Source: Epiperipatus broadwayi (lineage: Eukaryota; Onychophora; Udeonychophora; Euonychophora; Peripatidae). Taken from it: a stretch of 64,000 nt of DNA. The first letter of the stretch is position 1. Every line of letters begins with the position of its first letter. The stretch is taken from assembly GCA_028023455.1 (NCBI GenBank), contig JAQFVV010000017.1, positions 4,370,098-4,434,097 on the forward strand, written 5' to 3'. Below are positions 12,296 through 22,702 of the stretch, piece after piece. A model generated the notes under the pieces. The model did no database searches. It was not told the origin of the DNA and saw nothing but the letters and a program-made list of their open reading frames with translations. The translations under genes were made by a program, and so were the position numbers.

Positions 12296-12385
12296 CACAT
12301 TGGCCTTTACTGCCCAGGAGTTCATAAGAAGTTTGAAAGCCAGAATCGATCCTAGGATCTCCCAATCCCAAGTTATAAGCATTAA
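12296..12385 (-). repeat. tRNA-derived SINE, second family
   Basis: The reverse complement matches the 9824 element: tail CAGGAGTTCATAAGAAG and B-box-like segment AGAATCGATCCT (plus-strand reading). Slightly diverged. Confidence 0.6.
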
Positions 12386-13340
12386 CGAAGGATAGACTTA
12401 AATCTACTTTCGATCAATTTTTATGAGTTTGTTATGAAGCAAGAAATTATAATTTAACATTTTAAATTTAAGATTCCCGAAAATATAACTAATTTCTATT
12501 TATGTAAAGTATAGCCCATACTTTTATTTGTGAAAGGTGAAAAAAATTTTTTTTACTTTTTGGAGTATTTATGCGAATGTTTTTTTTTTAATTTCTATTT
12601 TTTAAATTTTATATATGTAATACTGAATTATTGAAAAAAAAAAGGAGAATTTATTGAAATTAAAAAACTGAATAAGTTAAATAAAAGCATATAATACAAA
12701 ATAAATAAAGAAAGTCCGTTAATCCAATTTTCAATGAATTGTTCAGTTTTAAATTATAACGAGTTTATTAGATAACATTAGCGTCAATGTTACATATAAA
12801 AGTAAAATTTTCCCCTAGACTTGAAACAGAGAAGTGGATGAAAATTGAGTTACAAGTTATTTCATGACAAACTAAAAAGCAGAGTATGTTCAATAAAAGC
12901 ATATATAAAAAATATTATTTATTTGAAAACAATAGTTGTCAGTTGGGTTGATAATACATTTAGATGTGTTTATGAATAAGAATAAATCACAAACAGTCTC
13001 CGGACTCATAATTAAGAATTTCTGAATGAGATTTTTAACATGAACGGTATAGTGTTTGTAAAAATGGTAGACATTTTTGTGCACTCCAGAAAAACTAGAA
13101 TTTATTCGTAAGGCTGTTTTTAGATCGCGCTCTGATAGCTGAGGAATTTAATTAGTGCATTGATGTGATGGCGATTGACAATTCCTAGAAATATTTGCTG
13201 ATTACAAATATTTCTAGATAAGAGATGTTACTCTATTGGTCAGTGCAATGATTGATTGTTGCAGTTGTCAGAGAGCGATAGGAACACTGGGTAATAACTA
13301 AGCAGTGTAATATAGAGAGTGGTAGAGAGCAGTCACGCAG
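12386..13340. other. No gene; one small hairpin
   Basis: AT-rich. A hairpin with stem CTAGAAATATTTG lies at about 13186-13218. The stretch after 13100 may belong to the long terminal repeat of the gypsy element downstream, but its start cannot be set. Confidence 0.4.
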
Positions 13341-13346
13341 TAGCAA

Positions 13347-13535
13347 GTTGCAGACAATGCGTTTGGAGAGCATCCGCTTGCAGACCATTCATTGGAGAGC
13401 AGTCGGTGCAGACCATTCGTGGGAGAGCATCCGTGGCTGAGCTTCGTTGCAGACCAATTCATTGGAGAGCTTCGTTGCAGACCAATTCGTTTGGAGAGCT
13501 TCATGGCAGACCAATTCGTTGGAGAGCTTCGTTGG
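13347..13535. repeat. GC-rich minisatellite, about six 28-32 bp units
   Basis: Units resemble GCAGACCAATTCGTTGGAGA plus GCTTCGTT. The last three are the most alike and the first three more diverged. Base composition is close to 50% G+C against about 30% around it. Overlapping open frames exist on both strands only because the repeat lacks stops; no protein family is recognisable. Confidence 0.85.
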
Positions 13536-14144
13536 AAAAGAACAGCATGGGAATTGTATAACGTTATTTGCTGACCGTACAGTATGACTTGCAGTTATAA
13601 CCTTGTCACAGTCGTAAGTGCGGATATAACAAACGGTATTAACAATAATTTACATAACTGGCATAGAAATGATATATGTCTGTAGCAGTTATGTGTCATA
13701 TATGTAATATTAACACTATAATAACCTATAACCAAAAGACCTGGATATAATCCATAAATTGCAATATTATAAAAGTGCATATTATAATCTTCTCAAATTG
13801 TGCCTTAAATGAGAATGAAAAAAATTTACTTATTATACCTATATTTTCGTTTATTTTATCGTAATAATTATTTTTATTAATTACGCTTTTAAAAGTTAGT
13901 TTCTGAAAAAAAAAAACAACTAAATAATAATATGAACAACATATTTCATTTGCTTTTGCTATATTTTGAGAAAATATATATAGGCTTTAGTAACTCGATA
14001 GTTATAAATTATAAAGCTAAGTTTACTCCAAAGAAAGATAATAATGAAAAGGAAATACACATCTAAGTTTTAACAATGTTTGGTAATTTATAATTTTGTG
14101 GTAATTGTTGGTAGTCAGCTTTATAGCCGAATACACAACAAACT

Positions 14145-14156
14145 TGGCACAGTCGG
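14145..14156 (+). other. Likely primer-binding site of a Ty3/gypsy element
   Basis: TGGCACAGTCGG follows a candidate LTR end (...CACAACAAACT) and differs at one base from the tRNA-Ser-type primer site TGGCGCAGTCGG used by some gypsy elements. A second, weaker match, TGGGGCAGTCGG, lies near 14297. The LTR start and a 3' LTR were not found. Confidence 0.5.
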
Positions 14157-14347
14157 ACAGTTGTATCTGAACCAGATGCAAAAGTAGGGACTGTCATACA
14201 ATAGTGGGTCGCATGTAAATAATTTTGTTTTAGAATAGTTTAGTATAAACTAGAATTGTTGTCATGAGTGTATATATATAAATAAAAAAATGTCATTGGG
14301 GCAGTCGGTAATAGCCAAATTTACTGTGGGCAGCTGGGGAATGGCCA

Positions 14348-14746
14348 TTGTATGCTACTCAGTTACAAAATTTTTTCTTGCTCACTGATATTGTGGACGA
14401 GAAGAAAAAAATAGAAACATTGCTGCACCCATCAGGCAGAGGGGTAATTGCAATAATAAATAAATATTACAATTTACCTATAAAGGATACAGTAGCATGT
14501 GAGGATGTTATGAAAAAATTAAGCGATTATTTTAGCCCCAGTCAATCTAAACACATAGCCCAGTTGTCTCTAAGAAACAGAAGACAAGCAACGAGCGGAT
14601 CTATAAAAGATTACAGTTTAGCATTAAGTCAATTAGCAAAAGATTGCTTATATGGAAACTATGTTAATGAAATATTGCTCGATCAGTTATTATGGGATCT
14701 GCTTGATGATAATCTGAGAAAAAATGTGCTGGTGATACAGATTTGA
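14348..14746 (+). pseudogene. Ty3/gypsy Gag fragment
   Basis: A 132-codon open frame resembles the gypsy capsid region: a leucine-rich start, then KKLSDYFSPSQSKHIAQL, RNRRQ, IKDYSLALSQLAKDC and DQLLWDLLDD. This is the usual order of the central Gag domain (a F/Y-x-P-x-x-x-x-x-x-R-x-x-F-x-x-R-x-Q type region and a downstream L-x-D-Q-x-x-x-G-L motif, whose G is replaced here). Gag packages element RNA into particles. The frame stops before the zinc knuckle, which lies in another frame downstream, so the gene is broken. The candidate primer site is about 190 bp upstream. Confidence 0.8.
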
Positions 14747-14879
14747 ACTTTGAATCAGCTATCAAAAAGAGTGTAGCTCACGAGATGATATAAGTACAAG
14801 CAGCCTGTTTTAACCATAAAACTGAAAACGAGGATATAGCAGCATGAAAAACCGATTGTAAAGAAGAAGGTACATTCAA

Positions 14880-15310
14880 GGGTCAAAGAAATTGACTATT
14901 TGTTTCTGCTGTGGTAAAAAAGGGTCCATAAAAAGCCAGTGTAAGTTTCTGGGTGAAAAGTGCCATAACTATAATGTAAAAGTGACATTTAAAAAAGGTA
15001 TGTAAGGCAAAAAACCAGTCCTCACTGGCAGAATAATATAAATGCAAATGCAATTGTAATGGTTGATGCTGTGAGCACAAGTCTGGGAAATGAATTTATG
15101 TTAAAATTAGAAATCTATAATAAATAACATTGAAATGGAAATCGATAGCAGCTCGGGCATTTCATTGTGCTCAGAAAAATTATGGAAACGGATTAAAGGA
15201 AATGCAGTGATGTTCCTATTAAACACAAATATTAGAGCTGTAGACATCAGGGGCAATGAATTGTGCATGCTAGGCTGTGCTATAGTACCTATAAAGCACA
15301 ATAGGAATTA
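14880..15310 (+). pseudogene. Gypsy nucleocapsid zinc knuckle and protease remnant
   Basis: At about 14890-15005 cysteine-histidine spacing of a CCHC knuckle can be read across frameshifts (CCG..G.IKSQC, then KCHNYN). At about 15130-15185 the segment MEIDSSSGISLCSEKLW resembles the aspartic protease active-site region (D-S/T-G), with S-S-G instead of T-G-A. Several stops and shifts show it is dead. Confidence 0.6.
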
Positions 15311-15559
15311 AAATTGCCGTTGCACATAGCAAAAGGAAAAATCAGTTCGTTATAGAGCGGGAGTGGTTTTCAAAGTTAGACATAACCATTAACGCTGTGA
15401 ATAATGTGGCAGATGGACCAGAAATAAAGCAGAGATTCCCAAATTATTCAGAAATAAGTTAGGGCAAATATCAGGTAATCCTGTCCCTACTGAGTTGGTG
15501 GAAAAACCAAACCCTATTATTGTAAAGCCAGAAAGATACCGCTTGCACAAAAAAAAAAA

Positions 15560-16070
15560 AAGTATAGAAAAAAATCAGATCGCTGATTAAAAAGGGCGTG
15601 TCAGCGCATGTTGATCTGGTGGACTGGACAATGCCAATAGTAATAATCACTTAGCCAAATGGGCAAATTAGAATTTGTGGGGATTATAGAGTTCCCGTGA
15701 ACAAATACCTGAATAAAAGAGCATACCCTGTACTAAATGTTAGAGAAGTGTTAGCTGGGTTAACGGATGCAAAACTTTTTGCAAAATTAGATCTGAATTC
15801 TGCATTTCATCAGATCAAAATAACTGAAAAAACAGCTCAAATCTTAATGCCTTTCGGGTTGTTCAGCTGTAATAGCCACCTGCCATTTGGAATCTCCACA
15901 GCCCCCAACATTTTCCAATTGAAAATTGACCACATTCTAAATGGTTTAACAGGAGTCATACCATATTTAGACGATATCCTAAGAGTTAAAGGACAGATTA
16001 TTAAGTGTTTGCGAAAGACTGAGTAGGACAGGTGTTAAGTCGAATGAGGAAAAATGTGGGTGGCAAACTC
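15560..16070 (+). pseudogene. Ty3/gypsy reverse transcriptase, 5' part
   Basis: The segment begins VDWTMPIV, then IRICGDYRVPVNKYL, followed by an open frame (15697-16026) with FAKLDLNSAFHQIKI, MPFGLFS, LPFGISTAP and VIPYLDDIL. These are RT motifs of the gypsy pol, including the catalytic YLDD (the more usual motif is Y-x-D-D). Similarity ends soon after the YLDD segment at about 16070, so thumb and RNase H are absent here. It is in the same orientation as the Gag fragment and the integrase relic at 18060-18960. Confidence 0.9.
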
Positions 16071-18059
16071 AATATGCTAATTACTCTTGATTTTTTATTT
16101 TTACATTTTTTTATATTTATTTTTTGATTTCAAAAAATGTATGATAAAATTATACCTCACCAACAGTTATATTATTCTTACATTTTACAATTTAATTTAA
16201 TTTACAGCATTCAAGTTGGCTCTCCAATGTCACCCTCTATTTTTTCATGTGTCATAGCATCGGCCAAAAAGCGAACCCGCTAACCCGGGACAACTGCTTG
16301 TAAGGCAGTTGTGTTAACCTCTCGACCACCAATGCTTGACATGTCACCCTTTATTTGTTTATACAATGATGATTTAATTATCATTTAACAAGGATATTAT
16401 GAGAAGGATGGCTTTAAAGATTTCTAGCAGTGTATTCTTTCACATACTTTCAGTGGTTATTAATCATTGAAATAAAAGGAAAAACATCATACAATTTAAA
16501 GTGCTTTACATTAGAGGTTACATTTTAAAAGGCATCACATTAAACAATTTCTAAAAAACAATTTTTTTTTCTGTTTTATTGTTTAAGTCACTTCTTTCAA
16601 AATTAAAACTTTATTTAGACCTTAGAGTAGATACAAAAAAAATCAATGATAGCATAAAATTAGGTCAATAAGAAAGTTTCAATGTATACATATAAATGTG
16701 GTATGCAAACCATGTATATAGAAAAATCAAAAGTTGTATTAGATCAATAACATAGTCTCAAGAGCTGCATAAGAACATTATGACGGTAATTAATGTAAGT
16801 ATGAAAAAAACATAAATAAATATAAATAAAATCAAAGATTACACTAATGCCTTAAGGCAGTGCGTCGTATGCATAATTAGCTAGGAATATAAAGTAAGTC
16901 AAACCTGTATATAAGGTTTGGAAATTCCATTGATTAATGACTATCTTGGCCCAAAGAGTAACGAGGACTATAACAATATTTACAAGTTGATATAGGTAAA
17001 TTAATTATACTGTATGGAACTAATGCAAAGGTTATGTATTAAATATATAGGATGTATAAAAGATCTACATAGTTAAGTTTAGATTATTCTTAGGTGAAAG
17101 ATGGGATATATTATTTATTCAGTGGATGGGAGAAAGTTCAAGTTTTAGGCCTAAGAAATACATGAATTAAGTTTCTAGCCTCATCTGGCTCCAGGTTTGG
17201 TCAATTAGCCAAGGCTGACAAGTTCGTTTATCCTCACCTTTTAATCTTGTAGAGGGATTTGAAAAATCGATTAACCATTGAGTCATCACAGCCATGATCA
17301 AATATCATGCTACATCTGGTGATCCAAATTGAGAAGTTAATGAAAGTGGCCAGTCTTACTGTTCTGAATTGACCCTTTTTAATTGCAGCCTTAAGAGAAG
17401 TTTAAGTCACTAGAGGTTTAAAATTGATGCTAACATCTTAAAACAATGATAATAATATTGAAACTTTAAAATAATTATAAATGTAATATTTTTTTTTTTA
17501 TTATACAATAATATTAAAGTCAAATATCTTACTTATTACTACATTAAAATCCTTTATTGATAGGTAAATAAAGCAATATAATTTTCGTCATTTCTAGATT
17601 TCTTATTAATAAATTTTGTGGAAGGATTAAATATAAATATTCTTATTTTTTACAAAAACACACACATAAAATGCATTCGTGTATGTATATATTTTAAATA
17701 ATGTGTGATAATGTTCAAGGCTAAATGGTTTTATAAGTAATCGATTAAAATCAGTCAACAGTTAGACAATCCAATACCAATAACAATCTCAACCTGTTAA
17801 AACATCTTATGAACTCTCAAGCACTCTGACCTTAATGATTAAAGTAAGTCAGATCCCAAATACAATAAGTTTTAAAAAGGGCTACCGGATCTGTTTGTTC
17901 TTAAACTGAATCAATACCTAAGACAACTGATCAAAAAAGATATAAACAAAGTTATATATATATCACTAAAATGAATTTAAAACCAAAGGCATAGATTAAC
18001 AACAAATCTGTTGTCAAGTGGACCATTGTGATTCTGGATTTTACATGTCAAATAATCCA
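16071..18059. other. No recognisable gene apart from one SINE
   Basis: Apart from the SINE at 16236-16341 I see only AT-rich sequence and an unassigned GC-richer stretch at 17170-17330. It separates the gypsy RT from the integrase relic. It could be inserted DNA in one gypsy copy, or the two may be different copies. Confidence 0.4.
16236..16341 (-). repeat. tRNA-derived SINE, class II-like subfamily
   Basis: The minus strand reads GCATTGGTGGTCGAGAGGT, CTGCCTTACAAGCAG, GGGTTCGCTTTTTGG and the tail GATGCTATGACACATG. This is the fullest copy of this subfamily in the window and includes a variable-arm-like CCCGGGTTAGC segment between anticodon and T arms. Confidence 0.75.
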
Positions 18060-18960
18060 TTTGGGTTGGATCAAGAAAAGACCAAAAAAAGGTATCTAAC
18101 CTATTGGATATGTAAACTGAATTTTCAAGTGAAAACTGATATATTGTCTGTGGACCAAAATAGTTAGTGAACCCATATGGGGACAGCTCTTAAGTATGAA
18201 GACATTTTCATAATGGTCGGTCAGGAATTTGGTAAATGGTAAAACTGGATAAATTCTATGTCCAGTACCTATCTTAGATATTGATACCAAATCTAAAGCT
18301 CACCATTGCTAGGACAACAAACCAAAACCCACCAACAGAAAATAAACCCAGTCATAGGTCTAACCAATATGGCAAAAAAAAAAAAAAGATAGAATATACA
18401 TCAGTACCCATGTTTATTAGGCCATATATTCAGTGAAATTACCAAATAGATTAGCAATAGTTATAAAATCCTGGCTGTAGCAGTGATCTAATCTAGATGG
18501 ACAATACTTCCAAGACCATGCAGCAATAAAAAGTCATCAAATAAGATAATGGACATTCCAAGATCTACAGAAAACAGATCAGATGATAATGAAACCAACA
18601 AAAAAAATGACCTAGACATCCATTAGCTTATCTCAAGGATAACAGCCGATCAATGAAACAATAATGTAAACAAATAGCCAATGGCACAGATAGATCAATT
18701 GAATAACTAGGTCAGTAAATCCAAGATCTACAGAAAACAGATCAGATGATGATGAAACCAACAAAAAAAAATGACCTAGACATCCATTAGCTTATCTCAA
18801 AGATAACAGCCGATCAATGAAACAATAATGTAAACAAATAGCCAATGGCACAGATAGATCAATTGAATAACTAGGTCAGTAAATCCGATCATTCACAATG
18901 GCTAACAACTACTACAAATCTGAGGCCTCTTTGAGAAATAGAAGAGTATAAATATAATGA
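18060..18960 (+). pseudogene. Decayed retroelement integrase (Ty3/gypsy-like)
   Basis: At 18530-18560 the plus strand encodes VIK, a stop, then DNGHSK, matching the second catalytic aspartate region (VIK-x-DNG) of retroviral-type integrases. Downstream pieces PRHPLAY, QIANGT and DRSIE follow where integrases carry the P-x-H-P-x-A-N-G segment. Stops are frequent and part of the region is duplicated (18558-18886). The order after the RT at 15560-16070 suits a gypsy pol. This is inferred from short motifs, so moderately sure. Confidence 0.5.
18558..18886. repeat. Two-copy tandem duplication of 163 bp
   Basis: 18558-18720 and 18721-18886 are almost identical, with a few differences such as an extra A in the A-run and ATGATAATG versus ATGATGATG. 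It lies within the integrase relic and must postdate its decay, because both copies share the same broken sequence. Confidence 0.95.
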
Positions 18961-18999
18961 GAAATGCTAAGAACAATGATTTACAAGTGTGAAATTCCT

Positions 19000-20270
19000 C
19001 TGATAGTAAAGCACGTTACCCACAATATGCAAGATACAATTAGCACACTCAAATTTAGATAAGCAAGCTGCTGGAGGTATATAATATTGGAACTTTCAAA
19101 AGCAAGCTAAAGTGGTTGGAAATGGTAATGTCATGCATTTGTAATGTGACCAATCATAAAGTACAGCAAATTCTTATAATTTTTATAAATATACTGTTAC
19201 TGTAAATATATACAATTAATGTTTTTGATGTTACTTTAATTGTATCTCAGTTCTTTAATTAATAGCCAAAGAGCATAATTTCCCTGATCGGGAAAATATA
19301 TATGCTTAACAAAAACAAAAGCATATATAATAATAAACAAATAAATATTTCATGTCATCCTTATTAAAAACAATGATAAGCAGACATTCCTTACAAATGG
19401 CTGATTAGTAATCATTCTAGAACTAAAATTTTAACTTTTATTAAAATTTAATTCCATATATATTAAAGAAATAACCAAGCTTGAATCTGCATTTAAACTC
19501 TCAAATCATGCACGCCTTTGTAATATATTGCTTATCACCAATTCATAAGAAATCAAGTATGTGAAATTATACATAAAATTAAAAAAAATAATAATAATTA
19601 GAAAAAAATCACCATTTTGTTTCAGATATTAATAAACATGCATAAAATTTATATTTTTTTTTTAACGAAAAATAAAAAAACTAATACAAAAATAGTGGAA
19701 AGACATTGAGAACAATATTTTTTTGAAAGAACTAACCTAGTCAAGTAGATTATGCTTCTTCTTGAACAAAAAACAATTTTTCACAAATATTATTTACCTA
19801 ATAAAAGGATAAAAAAGAAAAATAATTACATATTATTTATAGAAGTCTGTATCTATTTATCTATACGCAAACTTGTAATCATTAAAACATTAACTGAAAT
19901 GATGCAATACACGACTAAATCAAGTTTCACATTCTTTTAAAACACATTTTCTAGAATGTGAACCTAATAATTACTGGCAAAGGTATATAAGACTGGATAC
20001 TATATCAAAACATTTACACATAAATTTAATGGGCATTGTAAGGATGCGGCTCATGTTTGACTTGAAAGAATAAAAAATTGCATACATATGTAAATTATTA
20101 TTGTTACATGAATTGTTAGAAGATTCCAATACATATATATTTTATGTGAGATTATTTCTATATAAATAAGCTAGAATTGTGTTTTAGCAGTGATGTTGCT
20201 AAGAAAATTGACAATCAATCTTGACAACCCTCAATGATTATCAATCAACATTGATAATCCCCAAGATTAA
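19000..20270. other. No recognisable gene
   Basis: AT-rich. A small inverted repeat TTTCCCTGATCGGGAAA lies near 19281. The 62-codon frame at 19752 looks like chance. Confidence 0.4.
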
Positions 20271-20275
20271 ACCAC

Positions 20276-20335
20276 TTTTTTTTATCATGTGTGAAAGCCA
20301 GGAAGCGAACCCGGGATAATTGCTTGTAAGGCGAC
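20276..20335 (-). repeat. tRNA-derived SINE fragment
   Basis: On the plus strand: a T-run, ATCATGTGTGAAAGCC, AGGAAGCGAACCCGGG and CTTGTAAGG. The reverse complement matches the B-box and tail region of the 16236 copy; the 5' half is missing. Confidence 0.55.
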
Positions 20336-20607
20336 TAAACCACTTTTTACTTTAGTTTTTCCAATAATAGCTTTTTTGTTTCGGGCTTAATTTAGAAATA
20401 AATGTTTATATATAACTGGGTTTTTTTTTTTTTGGAATTGGAGGTTGAAAAAAAAAATTTACATTTTCATAAATAATCATAGTATACATAATAGATGAGG
20501 ATTAAGTGTCTAGCACCGACAGTCGCCCAAATATTTTTATTTAACAATGCATTATTAAACGAGATCTTAGTTATTTTTGTTCAGAACACCACATAAATAG
20601 TCAAGTA

Positions 20608-20690
20608 TTGGTGGCCAAGCGGTTAGCGTAGCTGCCTTCCACAAGCAGTTGGCCCGAGTTTGCTTCCCGGTCAATGTTTTGACATATATA
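20608..20690 (+). repeat. tRNA-Gly-derived SINE
   Basis: TGGTGGCCAAGCGGTTAGCG (A box), CTGCCTTCCACAAGCAG (2-base insert in the anticodon loop) and GAGTTTGCTTCCCGG (B box). The tail is GTTTTGACATAT. Confidence 0.7.
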
Positions 20691-22619
20691 TATATAAAAA
20701 CCCACATAAAAAACAGAAATAGTTTCGTAAAAGAAATGTTTACTAAATAAACACTAATTTGAAATTTTTCTAATGTTGAGCATTTTAACTAAATATTAAA
20801 ATACAAATGATGAAAAGTGAATTAAAAAATATGGATCTAAGAAGACAAATTTTAATTCCTACACTATTTTGCCTATGTCTCAAACATTATTTACTACCAT
20901 AAGTTGCCTGTACTTCTTATACAATAAATCACAGATTACTCACCTATATCTATATATTAATGAACTAAAAAGAAAGTGGAATTTTATAGTAATCATTAAA
21001 TTAAGTTGAAACTTTTATATTCGGATTGAAAAAATGAGCTCCAGTCACAACAAAAAAAAAAATTAACAGTACTTGAAGTGGAAACTCACCTGAGAGGTAG
21101 ATAACACTTATTTTATTTTAAAAAAGAGTGCAAATTAAAATTATAATTATCTTTGCTCCCCCTCCCCGCCCCAACTCAAGTGTATATTAATTTAATCCTC
21201 AAAATTACCCCAAATTCACAACCCAACCAAACTAGCCAAAAAATAAATTCTAAACACAACCAATGGTTTCACGGCTATAAGCAGACTTCTTAAGTGTAAA
21301 AAACTACAAAATAACAACATATTTAAACTAAACATTACCCACAATTTCACTTACTTCCCATACACCTTTAATATTAAAAGAACTTTTAAATAAGTTAATT
21401 GCTCCAGAATCATACATTTTTAATAACAAAGATTCTACAATTTTGATTATTTATTGACTAGTTTAGCTTTATAAAGTTTTAATGTTTATAATTTAATACT
21501 TTATACTTGTTTCTCAACTTTTCATATTTTTTTGTTTGTTTACTATATTAGAACTTCCATTTCTTCTATTTATTATTGTTGTTTTTAAATATATAATCAT
21601 TATTAACAACTACTCATAAAGGCAATCCTAACAAGTGAAAAAAGAGAGACGAATAAAACATCAAATAAACAATTTAAAAATTTGTCGTCTTTCAGTTTTC
21701 GTAAAAAAATTACAAAAGCCAAAAAAGTTGCAACAAGCAATAATGGAAACCACATAGCTAGTCACAAATTTATCACGACTGTATAGAGTAAACAAATGTC
21801 ATTTACTCAATACGCTTGAACATATGAATTCTATAATGGCTCCTCAAAACAATCATAAAACACAATAATCAATATCTTAAATTCATTTTCTTTGAACATG
21901 CATAGTTTCAGATAGTTTCTTTATTTTTATTAATATCTTTCTTTGCTTGTCTATTTAAAAGTCAATTATATTAATAATTAACAAAGTAAAACTAACCTAA
22001 AAGTTGATATAATACTTGATTCATTTTTTACACTACGGATTTCTTTGTGCATGCTTTTGAAATACAATCACATGATATAAATGTTAGATATTATAATCTA
22101 GAAATACTCTGCATGTTAACGTTTCTTTTTTAGTTTTTAATAAATATTTTTTTTTGTTTATTTGTATTAATAATTCATTTATTTATTACTTTCTTTAAAT
22201 ACGAATGCAAGTTTAGCGCAATACTGTTTTTAACTTTGATGTAAGATTTCAACATTGCATTCTCATGCTATGACATTAGTATTATTACAAACATATAGAA
22301 AAATAGGGCTCAATGAAACAAGCTACGAATACACACATACAGAAGTAACACATTGCAGATGAAAGGCCCTTCAAGATACGTCAACAATGAAATAGTGAAA
22401 AGGAAGAAAACATTCTTCAAGGTAGGTGACTGCCAAATGAAATGACCTTCTGTGTCTTTGTTTCTGATTGTATACTCTATTTAACAGAAACTGATATTAA
22501 TTGAATAGTTAATTAAGTCTGTTATGGGCTGGCTGATATAGCAGACGAAAGCTGCATTTATGTGCGTGTGTGTGTAGATGTGATTACAAATTAGAACATA
22601 TTTACATTCATAAATTTAC
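20691..22619. other. No recognisable exon; NFYB 3' end probably lies here or beyond
   Basis: The NFYB reading frame leaves exon 22620-22702 through a donor site and must continue at lower coordinates on the minus strand. I found no convincing terminal exon or poly(A) site in this AT-rich stretch. Confidence 0.4.
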
Positions 22620-22702
22620 CTGAGTTGGATATGCTGCATAGATAACATTTGCCTGCCCACTTTCTCCAGGATTTAGCATATTAGCTGCTAATGTTTGGGC
22701 TG
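22620..22702 (-). CDS. NFYB: NFYB exon encoding part of the C-terminal tail
   Basis: 83 bp: CA completing a serine codon, then 27 codons including [14 protein letters not shown] and [11 protein letters not shown]. The acceptor is TTTGTTATTATAG and the donor is CAG|GTAAAT. It joins in phase to the exon at 27577-27661. The short hydrophobic NVIYAAYP segment sits where NF-YB proteins have a similar V-Y tail motif near the C-terminus. This tail is poorly conserved across animals, so the assignment depends mainly on splice sites, phase and position. The exon ends in phase 0 and must continue to a further exon below 22620. Confidence 0.8.

Noticed and set aside
13319-13561. 80-codon plus-strand frame rich in RPI/WRASL repeats, with another frame on the minus strand
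   Set aside because: It is the translation of a stop-free minisatellite; both strands and two frames are open for the same reason.
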